Source of the DNA: Leucobacter chromiiresistens
Lineage (GTDB): Bacteria; Actinomycetota; Actinomycetes; Actinomycetales; Microbacteriaceae
DNA: 64,000 nucleotides
Assembly: GCF_001477055.1 (NCBI RefSeq)
Contig: NZ_LDRK01000010.1
Span: forward strand, 62,001 to 126,000
Direction of reading: 5' to 3'
The position numbers and the translations under genes were made by a program. This document shows positions 25,679 to 33,733 of this stretch, in pieces. Below the pieces are notes generated by a model that made no database searches, was not told the DNA's origin, and worked only from the letters and a program-made list of their open reading frames with translations. Each line of letters starts with the position of its first letter. Within the stretch, counting starts at the first letter, position 1.

Positions 25679-26302
25679 ATGGCACCGCACGTCGAAGGCG
25701 CTGGGACGAAGCAGCAGCGCGGCATCGAGACGCGCATGGCGCTGCTCGAGGCGTCGGGGCGGGTCTTCTCGAGACTCCCGTACGACCAGGCGAAGCTGAA
25801 AGACATCTCCGACGAGGCGGGGGCGAGCCAGGGCTCCATCTACTTCCACTTCGGCAACAAGTACGACATCGCCGAGGCCGTGCTCGCGGTGCAGCAGGAG
25901 CGCATGCGGGCCGCACTCGACGAGGAGCTCGCCGTGGGCCGCAACGGCTACGAGACCATCGTCGTCATGCTGCGCCGGCTCGCCGATCTGATGGCGACCG
26001 ACCGGCTCGTGCAGGCCGGACTGCAGCTCGTCGACTCCCTGCCGGAGGCGCTGCGGGATCACGGCCACAACTCCTACGTCACGTGGCAGGCCAATGCGGC
26101 GATGCTGATCGAGCGGGGCGTCGCCGACGGGTCGATCACGTCGACCGAGTCGCCGCGGCTGCTCGCGGAGGTCATCAACGAACTTTACGTGGGCGCGCAG
26201 ATGATGGCGGGTATGGCGGATCGCTGGGGGTCGCTGCCCGACCGCGTCGACCGCTTCCTCCCCTTCGTGCGGCTGCTCCTGCGCCCCGAACCCGCGCGCT
26301 GA
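25679..26302 (+). CDS. TetR family regulator, ScbR-like
   Basis: A 207-residue TetR protein. The HTH (about residues 14-60) ends in ASQGSIYFHFGNKYDIAEAV, followed by an AVQQER stretch that recalls the gamma-butyrolactone receptor (ScbR/ArpA) branch; this resemblance is by eye only. It is divergent from the FdhA-like dehydrogenase and probably represses it or itself. A GAGGGGGA site precedes the ATG by about five bases. The stop codon is the start of a 13-bp tandem array. Confidence 0.82.
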   Translation: MAPHVEGAGTKQQRGIETRMALLEASGRVFSRLPYDQAKLKDISDEAGASQGSIYFHFGNKYDIAEAVLAVQQERMRAALDEELAVGRNGYETIVVMLRRLADLMATDRLVQAGLQLVDSLPEALRDHGHNSYVTWQANAAMLIERGVADGSITSTESPRLLAEVINELYVGAQMMAGMADRWGSLPDRVDRFLPFVRLLLRPEPAR

Positions 26303-26348
26303 CTCCGCGCGCTGACCCCGTGCGCTGACCCCGTGCGCTGACTCCGCG
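26297..26348. repeat. 13-bp tandem repeat, four copies including a stop codon
   Basis: Four units of GCGCTGAC(T/C)CCG(C/T)-type, period exactly 13 bases. The first unit contains the TGA of the TetR gene. It lies between convergent genes. Confidence 0.9.
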
Positions 26349-26366
26349 CGCGAGGCCGGGCGGGGC

Positions 26367-27551
26367 TCACTCGGCGAGACAGGCGCCGGTCGGCACGGGC
26401 GACTGCGCCGTGTCGAGGGTCGCGAGCACGGGGAGCAGCTCGGCGAGCGTCATCGCGTAGCCCACGTTCGCGCGCTCCGTGTCGCGCGCGAAGATCACCC
26501 CGGCGACGCCGCCCTCGGCCGTGAGCAGCGGACCGCCGGAGTTGCCGGGCCGCACGTCGGCGGAGAGCACGTGCACCGACCGCGGCGATGTCGACGAGCC
26601 GTAGATGTCGGAGATCGGCACGTCGCGCGTGGCGAGCACCCCCGCCGCCACTGTGGTGAAGGGGCCGCCGTACGGGTATCCCTGCACTGCCCCGGCGCCG
26701 CCCGCGACGAGCGAATCGTCGAGGGGGAGCGGGTTCGCATCCACGTCGGCGGCGATGACGGCGAGGTCGTCGACGGGATCGAAGTACACGACCGTGCCGT
26801 CGCGGGCGGGCTCCCCGGGCAGTTCCACGAGCGGCCGTTCGATGCCGGCGACGACGTGGGCGTTCGTGACGATGCGATCCTCGGCCACGACGAAGCCGGT
26901 GCCCGTCGGCATCGTGCCGCAGCCGTACGCGAGCCCCGAGATGCGCGCCACCGACGCCGCCGCCGAGGCCAGCGCGGGGTCATCGGTGTCGATCGCGGCG
27001 GCGGGCGTCTCCGTGCCGAGATCGGAGTCGAGCAGCGCGTCGACGGTCGGGATCACGGTGTCGCCGAGCACCGCCGCGTGCAGGCGGGCGGCCGCGTCGG
27101 TGAGCGGTTTCGGCGTCCACTGCTGCAGGGTGCGCAGCACCGAGGACGAGGCGACGGCCGACGAGACGACGGGCACGCCCGACGAGGCGATGGCGGCGCC
27201 GATGAGGGAGACCGCCGTCACCGAGGCCACGAGACCGAGCGCCCCGCCCAGCAGGCGCTCGATGGCGCGGAGCTTGAGGCGATCCGCCCCGCGGCGCAGA
27301 AACCTGCCGATGAGCGAACCGAGCCACGCTCCGAGAGCCAGCAGCAGGATCGCCGAACCGACGACCGCGGCGCTGCGCGCCCCGTTCTCGGGCAGCTCGC
27401 GGGCGACGAGCGGCAGCAGCCACGGCGATACGGCCGAGCCGACCACGAGGCCCGCGAGGGCTCCGAGCACGGAGAAGAACCCGGAGCGCACGCCGGCGAG
27501 CGCGGCCACGATGAGTACGACCACGATGATGATGTCGACGATCGGCAGCAC
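26367..27551 (-). CDS. marP: MarP-like membrane serine protease (CvpA plus trypsin-like domain)
   Basis: A 394-residue protein. The first 120 residues form a CvpA-like domain with four membrane segments. The periplasmic part is a chymotrypsin-like protease with His232 (TNAHVVAG), Asp262 (DDLAVI) and Ser338 (GNSGGP). Cys211 and Cys391 match the disulphide that keeps mycobacterial MarP active. MarP protects mycobacteria from acid by processing a peptidoglycan hydrolase; that role here is inferred. Translation starts at GTG 27551. The gene is convergent with a TetR gene. Confidence 0.9.
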   Translation of the reverse strand: MLPIVDIIIVVVLIVAALAGVRSGFFSVLGALAGLVVGSAVSPWLLPLVARELPENGARSAAVVGSAILLLALGAWLGSLIGRFLRRGADRLKLRAIERLLGGALGLVASVTAVSLIGAAIASSGVPVVSSAVASSSVLRTLQQWTPKPLTDAAARLHAAVLGDTVIPTVDALLDSDLGTETPAAAIDTDDPALASAAASVARISGLAYGCGTMPTGTGFVVAEDRIVTNAHVVAGIERPLVELPGEPARDGTVVYFDPVDDLAVIAADVDANPLPLDDSLVAGGAGAVQGYPYGGPFTTVAAGVLATRDVPISDIYGSSTSPRSVHVLSADVRPGNSGGPLLTAEGGVAGVIFARDTERANVGYAMTLAELLPVLATLDTAQSPVPTGACLAE

Positions 27552-27605
27552 CCGGTCCCGTCCCCTTCCGCGCGCGGGCCGCGTGCCCGCTGCGTCTCGG
27601 GAACA

Positions 27606-28295
27606 CTACTGAGCGGGGCTGGGAACCCTCCGCAGGATCGCTGAGCGCAGCCGCACTCGGCTGAGCGCCCAGACCAGCGCGCCGCTCGCGAGGAGGGCGA
27701 CGAGCAGCGCACCGCTCGTCGCCAGCAGCGCGGCCGCGCCGCGCTCGGGCAGGAGGAAGCCGTACGGCACCCATCCGTCGGTGGCTCCGCGCAGGAGCAC
27801 GACCGCGAGCCAGAGGAGCGGGTACGGCAGTACGACCCAGAGGCTGCGCCAGGGGAGCGGTGGCCGATCGTGGATGCAGACCCAGTCGAGCAGGAGCAGG
27901 GCGGGGAATGCGGCGTGCAGCGTCGCACTGATCCAGGGCGCCGCCGAGCCGGTGCCGGGCACGACGGCGTTGTAGACGACCGCCACGATCAGCATGCATG
28001 CGAGCGCGGTGCCACGGCCGAGCGGAAGCCACCGCGGCGCGGAGCTCCGCCGCATTCCGATGCACCCGGCCGCGATGAGGAGGGCGGCCGACAGTGCGCT
28101 CGTGAGGTTCGTGAAGTAGCCGAAGAAGTCGAACGCGGGGCCGCCGCCCGCCTGGACGTAGGCGACGATGAGCGTGACGACGACGGCGGCGCCCACGAGG
28201 ATGCGCGCCCCCGCGACCGCGATAGGGGCGGCGCTCGCCGCAACCCGTTCCGACTCGCTCCGGCTGGTCACCGTGCGAGTCACCGCTTCGGCCAT
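27606..28295 (-). CDS. Pr6Pr family membrane protein
   Basis: A 229-residue protein with six hydrophobic segments, matching the Pr6Pr group of six-helix proteins of unknown function. Recognisable are FDFFGYFTNLTSALSA in helix two and the LHAAFPALLLLDWVCIHDRPPLPW region. The start is either the ATG at 28295 (16-base overlap with the ATPase gene) or the GTG at 28283, which overlaps the ATPase stop as GTGA; I list the longer form. Confidence 0.8.
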   Translation of the reverse strand: MAEAVTRTVTSRSESERVAASAAPIAVAGARILVGAAVVVTLIVAYVQAGGGPAFDFFGYFTNLTSALSAALLIAAGCIGMRRSSAPRWLPLGRGTALACMLIVAVVYNAVVPGTGSAAPWISATLHAAFPALLLLDWVCIHDRPPLPWRSLWVVLPYPLLWLAVVLLRGATDGWVPYGFLLPERGAAALLATSGALLVALLASGALVWALSRVRLRSAILRRVPSPAQ

Positions 28296-29425
28296 TCCCA
28301 GCGCGGCACGTCGAGCGGGCCCTGGCCCGCCACCTCCGTGCCGAGTCCCTCCGAGATCAGCTCGATCGACGAGCCCGCGCCCTCGAGCGCTCGGCGGAGC
28401 ACGCTCGAGTGCGTCACGACGATCACCTGTGTGCGCTGCGCCGCGGTGGCGATGAGCGACGCGAGGGGCAGGATCAGATTCTCGTGCAGCGAGGCCTCCG
28501 GCTCGTTGACGACGATCAGCGGGGGCGGGTCGGAGGGGAGGAGGGCCGCGCAGAGCAGGAGGTAGCGCAGCGTGCCGTCCGAGAGTTCGGCGGTCGAGAG
28601 CGGGCGGAGGAGCCCAGGTTGGCTGAGCATGAGCCGGAACACCCCGCCTGAGACGTCGATCGACACCTGCGAACCCGGGAATGCGTCGCCGACCGCAGCG
28701 GCGAGGTCGCGGTGCTGATCGGCCTCGATCGCCGTCGCCCAGACGGCTGCGAGGTCGGCGCCGTCGTCGCTGAGCCACCGCGTGCGGGTGCCCACCTGCG
28801 GGGCCCGGGAGGGGGCCTCGCGGTCGGTGCGGAAGTGGTCGTAGAACCGCCACTGCGCCATGCGGTGACGCAGGCGCAGCGTGTCGGGAAGCGCCGCGGC
28901 GTCTTCGAGGTCGAGCAGCACGCTCTGACCCGGGCCGAGCGTCTGCGCCAGCATTCGCCACTCCGGGTCCCGAACGCGCACCGCAGTACGCGTGCGATCG
29001 ACGATGACGGACGCCGGCCGGGCGAACGGCCCCACGAAGACCTGCTCGCGCTTCACCTCGGGATCCTGCACGAAGAAGCTGCGCCCCGAGTCGACCTGCG
29101 GGAGGCCGAGGTCGGTCAGGTAGCCGAACTCCTCCGAGCTGAACCCGAGGCGCAGCGAGACGGGGTGCTGGGAGCCGCCGCCCGCCACCGGCCCGGCGGT
29201 GCGCCGGGCCACCTTCGGGCCGGCCCAGAGCGCGCTCGCCAACCCGCCCTCCCGCGCGATCGAGCCGATGATGCGCCCCTCCCCGGCGGCGGCGAGCAGC
29301 CGCATCGCGCGGTAGAGGTTCGACTTACCCGTGCCGTTCGCCCCCGACACCACGGTGAGCCGATTGAGCGGCACGATGAGGTCGACGAGCGATCGGTACC
29401 CCGAGACGGCGAACGTGGTGAGCAT
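28280..29425 (-). CDS. AAA/ABC-type ATPase, RecF/OLD-like
   Basis: A 381-residue cytoplasmic ATPase. Walker A is GANGTGKSN (about residues 28-36), the ABC-like signature is STAELSDGTLRYLLL, Walker B is PLIVVNEPEASLH and the switch His is in VIVVTHSS. This is the arrangement of AAA_21 / RecF-like proteins, which act alone or with nucleases; no TOPRIM nuclease domain follows. The ATG lies six bases after GAGAAT, a weaker version of the leaderless layout. It follows the type VII-like genes by about 60 bases but its fold is unrelated to the FtsK-type EccC ATPase. Confidence 0.82.
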   Translation of the reverse strand: MLTTFAVSGYRSLVDLIVPLNRLTVVSGANGTGKSNLYRAMRLLAAAGEGRIIGSIAREGGLASALWAGPKVARRTAGPVAGGGSQHPVSLRLGFSSEEFGYLTDLGLPQVDSGRSFFVQDPEVKREQVFVGPFARPASVIVDRTRTAVRVRDPEWRMLAQTLGPGQSVLLDLEDAAALPDTLRLRHRMAQWRFYDHFRTDREAPSRAPQVGTRTRWLSDDGADLAAVWATAIEADQHRDLAAAVGDAFPGSQVSIDVSGGVFRLMLSQPGLLRPLSTAELSDGTLRYLLLCAALLPSDPPPLIVVNEPEASLHENLILPLASLIATAAQRTQVIVVTHSSVLRRALEGAGSSIELISEGLGTEVAGQGPLDVPRWEWPKR

Positions 29426-29488
29426 GGCTGCATTCTCGCAGCGGCCGCCGACAATCGCCGGGGCGACCCGCGCCGCTTCGACGGGGCG

Positions 29489-30850
29489 TCAGGGGTGCGG
29501 TGCGCGACTTCCGGCCCGCGACGCCCGCGCGGGCGGCGTCTCGTACTCCTCGTCCTCGAGCCGTGGCGCCACGTAGCGCCCGAACCGTGTGGTCGTCTTC
29601 GCCTTCTCGGATGCTCCGCCTGCACCGCCCCCCATCATGACGCCGCCGGGGCGCAGGCCCCGTCCGGTCGGACCCGCTCCCGACCCGGCGCTCGACGGGC
29701 GCCCGGTCCCATTGCCGGCGGCAGCCGAGGCGGTTCCGCGAGGGCCGCCGCCGGCCGCGCCAGGGGCACCCGTGCCGGCTGCGCCCGCAATCGCGGCGAG
29801 AGCCCCGCCGACACCGCTCCCGCCCCCGATGCCCGCCGCTCGCGCGGCGGCCGCGAGTCCGGCCGCCGTCCGCGCGGTGCTCCCGGGCCCGCCGCGCAGC
29901 GTGGAGCCGTCGAGCGTGCTGTCGACGCTCGGGCCGGAGCCGGGGTGCACCGGCGCGACGCCTGCGGGGCCGGGATCGCCGGGGTGCGCCCGTCCGGGGC
30001 CCTCCCCGGGCCGGCCGTGGCGTGGTGCGGGATCTCCGGGCGAGGTCGCATCCGGATCGGTGATCGTGTGCGGGCTTCTCGGAGCAGGCGTCTCGCCCGG
30101 GTGCCCCGGCACCGGGGCTCCATCGCTCGGCGGAGGAGTCGCCGCCGTCTGATGTGCGGCGGGCTGCGATGCGAGTGCCGGGCCGCCGCCACTCGAGCCG
30201 ATGCCGCCGGCGCCGGCGGGCTGCTCGGCGCCCCCGCTGCCACCGCCGCTGCGCGGACCGCCGTCTTCTGCGCCGCCGCTGCCTCCGCCGTCGCGACTCG
30301 TGCCCGCGGCATCGACCCGGGCGAACCCGGTCTCGATGCAGGCTTGCACAGATCGACTGTGCGCCTCGATCATCAAGATGATCTCGCGCCTGGCTACCTG
30401 AGCAGCCTGCTCGCGCGCGTCCGCGAAGTGCGCGTTGAGCTGCTCCAGCCCCCTCGGACCCGCGGCCACCGCGGAGACGCCGTACGCGGTGAGCACGGCG
30501 TGCCGGCCCTGCGAGAACGCGTCCCAGACGGCCAGCGGAAGATCCCCCGAGGGGAGCGCGTCGAGCAGCTCGTTGGCGCGGTGCGGAATATCGGTGTTCG
30601 CGGTGGTGAGGAGTCGGGATACGGAGTTCACCCACTCGTTCGCGTTCCCATGGCTCTCGAAGGCGGCGTGCAGGTGCGCGGCCGCCGCGCTCGCCGCCGC
30701 ACCCGTCCACGCACCGCTGCGGATCTCGGTCTCCAGTCGCCGGATGCGGGCGCCGATCATCGCCAGCGCGCCGGCCATTGGTCTCAGCGCGGGCAGCGCC
30801 CACCCGCTGCTCGATGCGATCTCCTCGAGTTGCCGTTCGGCTTCGCTCAT
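29489..30850 (-). CDS. PPE/Esp-like putative type VII secretion substrate
   Basis: A 453-residue protein. The first 160 residues are helical with SGAWTGAAASAAAAHLHAAF, a WxG-like turn between helices, as in WXG100/PPE-type proteins. The middle (about 170-390) is low complexity, rich in Gly, Pro, Ser and Ala. The C-terminus has LRPGGVMMGGGAGG followed by RFGRYVAP and EDEEYETPPA, a tail also seen in ESX-linked actinobacterial proteins. No signal peptide is present. It overlaps the mycosin gene by four bases (ATGA), so it is its operon partner. Secretion is inferred from these features. Confidence 0.65.
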   Translation of the reverse strand: MSEAERQLEEIASSSGWALPALRPMAGALAMIGARIRRLETEIRSGAWTGAAASAAAAHLHAAFESHGNANEWVNSVSRLLTTANTDIPHRANELLDALPSGDLPLAVWDAFSQGRHAVLTAYGVSAVAAGPRGLEQLNAHFADAREQAAQVARREIILMIEAHSRSVQACIETGFARVDAAGTSRDGGGSGGAEDGGPRSGGGSGGAEQPAGAGGIGSSGGGPALASQPAAHQTAATPPPSDGAPVPGHPGETPAPRSPHTITDPDATSPGDPAPRHGRPGEGPGRAHPGDPGPAGVAPVHPGSGPSVDSTLDGSTLRGGPGSTARTAAGLAAAARAAGIGGGSGVGGALAAIAGAAGTGAPGAAGGGPRGTASAAAGNGTGRPSSAGSGAGPTGRGLRPGGVMMGGGAGGASEKAKTTTRFGRYVAPRLEDEEYETPPARASRAGSRAPHP

Positions 30851-32400
30851 GACGCCTCACCCCGCTCCTCCGAGCGCCCTCGCGATCGTGCGCGCCGTGC
30901 AGCTGATCTCCAGACGATGACGCCGGCGGCCGCCAGGCCCACGAGCGACACGGCGCCGAGGGCGACCGACGTCCGCAGATGCGACGAAACGGTCGACGGC
31001 TCGCGCCCGGTCTGCGCCTCGGCGCCGGCATCGGTCTGAGGTTTCGAGTACGGGGTCTCGATCGGTTCGTCCAACGTCATGATCGGCTCCCCGTCGACGT
31101 ACACCGCACGGTACTTATCGAGGCCCTCGGGAAACGGGCCGGTCGTCCAGTGGCACCTGGGAAGCCCGTTCGACTCGTCGAAGTGCCCTTCGGTGCCTTC
31201 GGCGTCGACGCATCGCGGATCCTCGAGACTCGTCACCCACTGCGGGTTCTCGTCGGGGAAATTTCGCGGGTCGGCCGCGAGCAGTTCGGGCACGTTCAGG
31301 TATCCGGCTCCGAGACGGTCCTGCGCCCACTCGATGTCGTGCGCTCCGCCGGTACCCGTCGTGCGCAGCACGGCCTGCATCACCTGGAACGGCGTGGCCT
31401 CGGGGTGCTGCTCCAGGGCGAGTGCCACCGCCGCAGCGGTGATGGGCGTCGCGTACGAGGTGCCCGCGATGAGCGTCGGCCCCCACCCGTCGGCGCCGCC
31501 CACGCCGAGCAGCTGGTCGCCGGGCGCTGCGACGGCGATGTTGTTGCTCAGCATGCCCGACGACTTGCCGGTCTCCCGGTCCGTCAGCAGCCGGCCATCG
31601 GGCTCGATCGCGTTCACCGGGAACAGGCCGTTCGTCCCGATCGGACCGGCCGGTAGCATCAGCTCCCGGAGCGGGTTCAGCACGCCGAACACGATGGGCA
31701 CCTCCGCGATCATCGACTCGAACGCGACCTGCTCCCAGTTGGCCGACGATCCGCTGAGCACCGACATCGTTATGACATCGGCGCCGTCGCGGATCGCTGC
31801 GCGGGCGGCGAGCGCCGTCGGGTCGCCCAGTCCTTGTATATTCTCCTCCACCTCGCCGGCGAACCAGGAGAGGTCGCGGGTGAGATCGATGCCGTCGGCC
31901 TCCACGGTCGGATCCTGCAGTGCGCAGTGCTCCGGATCGGCCGCATCGAGGGAGCCGACGCCGTAGAACCAGACCTCGGCATCCGGTGCGACGCCCCGCG
32001 CGCCGGGGCCGCCGTCGCCCGCCTGGCCGGTGCCCACCAGCATCGACACGACGTTCGTGCCGTGGGCTGCGTGCGCGGGGTCGTCGCTCACGATCTGCCT
32101 CGGCGCCCCCGTCTCCGGGTCTGCGCAGGTGGATCCGCGCACCTGCACGTCGGCGCCCTGCAGCTCCGGCACGTCGGGGTTGATGAACGTGTCGATGACC
32201 GCGATCGTCACGCCCTCCCCGGTCGCGCCCTCCGCCTGCACCGCGTCGAGGCCCAGCATGTCGACGTGCCAGAGCCCCTCGGCTCGCTCGTCAGCCCCCA
32301 CCGTTTGCGCTGCCGCGGGCGTCACCGGCGCCAGGACCAGTGCTGCGGCAGCGGTCACGATCACCGTGGCGCTCCATCGACTGCGCGATCTACTCCGCAC
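30847..32400 (-). CDS. mycP: S8 subtilisin-like protease, mycosin type
   Basis: A 517-residue protease with a signal peptide (residues 1-31, Arg/Ser n-region, then ATVIVTAAAALVLAPVTPAAA), a subtilase domain and a C-terminal membrane helix followed by a basic tail. The triad is Asp70 (IAVIDTFIN), His113 (AAHGTNVVS) and Ser315 (AGTSYATP); Asn242 may complete the oxyanion hole. Paired cysteines are typical of the family. Mycosins stabilise and regulate ESX secretion complexes. I chose the GTG at 32400, which gives an ideal signal peptide, has a GGGGGG site six bases ahead and overlaps the upstream gene end; an ATG at 32445 adds 15 residues. Confidence 0.85.
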   Translation of the reverse strand: MRSRSRSRWSATVIVTAAAALVLAPVTPAAAQTVGADERAEGLWHVDMLGLDAVQAEGATGEGVTIAVIDTFINPDVPELQGADVQVRGSTCADPETGAPRQIVSDDPAHAAHGTNVVSMLVGTGQAGDGGPGARGVAPDAEVWFYGVGSLDAADPEHCALQDPTVEADGIDLTRDLSWFAGEVEENIQGLGDPTALAARAAIRDGADVITMSVLSGSSANWEQVAFESMIAEVPIVFGVLNPLRELMLPAGPIGTNGLFPVNAIEPDGRLLTDRETGKSSGMLSNNIAVAAPGDQLLGVGGADGWGPTLIAGTSYATPITAAAVALALEQHPEATPFQVMQAVLRTTGTGGAHDIEWAQDRLGAGYLNVPELLAADPRNFPDENPQWVTSLEDPRCVDAEGTEGHFDESNGLPRCHWTTGPFPEGLDKYRAVYVDGEPIMTLDEPIETPYSKPQTDAGAEAQTGREPSTVSSHLRTSVALGAVSLVGLAAAGVIVWRSAARRARSRGRSEERGEAS

Positions 32401-32785
32401 CGGGCACCCCCCGGCTCTGGCGCGCGGCCGCTGGCCCTGCGCCATCTGCGCCACCGGTGACGCCCGCGTCATCGACGCCCACCTCGAAGCGCGCCAGTGC
32501 CGCGCGCAGCTCGTCGGCGATCGACGCCTCCGTCTCCTGCTGATCGGCGACCGCGGCGGCGACGGTGCGCTCCAGAGCCTGCAGGTCGCGATCCAAGTCC
32601 ATGATGACGCTATGCATGCGGCCGGCGCCGGCTGCCAAGTCGTTGGCGATGTGCTTCCCCAGTCCATTGCCGGGGCCGGTCACGGCCTGCATCTCGTCGA
32701 CGCGGGGGTACTGCGTCTCCGTGTTCCGAATGAGTGCCAGCTGATCTGCGAAGCCGCTCTCCATACTGATGCGCTGTTCGCCCAT
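32390..32785 (-). CDS. small helical protein, WXG/EspC-like, first gene of type VII-like operon
   Basis: A 131-residue protein predicted to be almost all helix from residue 8 to 98, with heptad-like spacing (DLDRDLQALERTVAAAVADQQETEASIADEL) and no signal peptide or membrane segment. The canonical WxG turn is not seen; GNGLGKHIANDLAAG may be the inter-helix region. Its size, helicity and position ahead of the mycosin suggest a secreted WXG100/EspC-like partner. The C-terminal 30 residues are Gly/Ala-rich. Function is inferred from context only. Confidence 0.6.
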   Translation of the reverse strand: MGEQRISMESGFADQLALIRNTETQYPRVDEMQAVTGPGNGLGKHIANDLAAGAGRMHSVIMDLDRDLQALERTVAAAVADQQETEASIADELRAALARFEVGVDDAGVTGGADGAGPAAARQSRGVPGAE

Positions 32786-33038
32786 GGGTCGTCCTCGTAC
32801 CTCTCTCGTGCGTCACTGCATCGAGCGACGGCGTCGGGTGCGCATGCGCACGACGCCGGCATCGATCTGTGCCATCGACGGTAGGTATGGACGCGGCACC
32901 GCACCCGGTGCTCACGCGTTTTGCAGTATCAGATGCGGGCGAAAGCAGTATGTCGCCGGCGGGATTGCAGTAGGACTCTTCGGAGATGCAGTGCGCCCTA
33001 CGCGCCCCGCCTGCGCTCGCACCGTCCGCGACGGGGCG
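32786..33038. other. intergenic region upstream of the type VII-like operon
   Basis: About 250 bases between the divergent ends of two minus-strand genes. I see no gene. It contains four GCAGTR direct repeats and should hold the operon promoter. Confidence 0.55.
32933..32993. promoter_or_regulatory. four GCAGT(A/G) direct repeats on one helical face
   Basis: GCAGTA at 32933, 32945 and 32967 and GCAGTG at 32988. The steps are 12, 22 and 21 bases, close to one and two DNA turns. This suggests cooperative binding of a regulator ahead of the operon starting at 32785. No known regulator was matched. Confidence 0.45.
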
Positions 33039-33620
33039 TCAGGCGGCGCGGATGAGTGCGAGGGCCGTGTCGATGGCGGCGACCGCGCTCGCGCCGTCGA
33101 TCCGGGCGAGGGCCAGCGCCGCGATGACCTGCCCGGTGCAGGCGTCGGCCAGGCGATCCGCATCCCGCTGCTCGAGATGCGGCAGACGGGCCGCGACGCC
33201 GCGACCGAGGGCTGCGCGGAGTTCGCTCCGGTAGGCGGCGACCGTCGCGGCGACCGCCGCGTCGTGCCCGATCGGGGAGCCCGCCGTGTTGATGAGGAGG
33301 CAGCCGCTGCGGGCGGAGTGCGAGGCGGGATCGGCGAGTGCGGCGCGCAGCCCCTCCAGGTAGGCGACGATCGCGTCGGGGGCGACCTCGTCGTCGTGCA
33401 GCAGGCGCACGCGCGGGCGGATCACCGTATCGAGGTACTGCTCGACGGCGGCGTCGAAGAGACCGCGCTTCGATCCGAAGCTGTTGTAGATGCTGGATCG
33501 CCGCAGCCCCGTCGCCTGCTCGAGATCGGAGATCGCGGCGCCCTCGTAGCCGACGGACCAGAACACGTCCATCGCGGCGCGCACGACGGCTCTGCGGTCG
33601 AAGCCAGCGGTGCGTGCCAT
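33039..33620 (-). CDS. TetR family repressor of the adjacent oxidoreductase
   Basis: A 193-residue TetR regulator. HTH residues lie at about 8-50 (AISDLEQATGLRRSSIYNSFGSKRGLF). The C-terminal part resembles the TetR_C domain with CLLINTAGSPIG, a stretch common in regulators of redox or electrophile-responsive genes. The ATG at 33620 follows a short AAAGG site. Two copies of the palindrome GGAACGNNCGTTCC lie directly upstream and flank the -10 boxes of both divergent genes, so the protein most likely represses itself and the oxidoreductase at 33734. Confidence 0.88.
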   Translation of the reverse strand: MARTAGFDRRAVVRAAMDVFWSVGYEGAAISDLEQATGLRRSSIYNSFGSKRGLFDAAVEQYLDTVIRPRVRLLHDDEVAPDAIVAYLEGLRAALADPASHSARSGCLLINTAGSPIGHDAAVAATVAAYRSELRAALGRGVAARLPHLEQRDADRLADACTGQVIAALALARIDGASAVAAIDTALALIRAA

Positions 33621-33634
33621 GGGAGCGCCTTTCG

Positions 33635-33672
33635 GGAACGGTCGTTCCAGTATATATTGGAACGACCGTTCC
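33635..33672. promoter_or_regulatory. double TetR operator with embedded divergent -10 boxes
   Basis: The arms GGAACGGTCGTTCCA (33635-33649) and its exact complement (33658-33672) are separated by eight A/T-rich bases. Each arm is itself a palindrome GGAACG-N2-CGTTCC. The spacer and flanks give TATATT on the plus strand and TATACT on the minus strand. Bound repressor would block both promoters. Confidence 0.85.
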
Positions 33673-33733
33673 GAATAGCCGAGGCCCCGCCCGGCACCCG
33701 AGGGCGCACCATCGCCCAACACCTGGAGGTATC

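Noticed and set aside
28280-29425. The ATPase as the motor (EccC) of the type VII-like operon
   Set aside because: It is a RecF/OLD-like ABC-type ATPase with one nucleotide site and no FtsK/SpoIIIE domain or membrane anchor, and it is separated from the operon by a gap.
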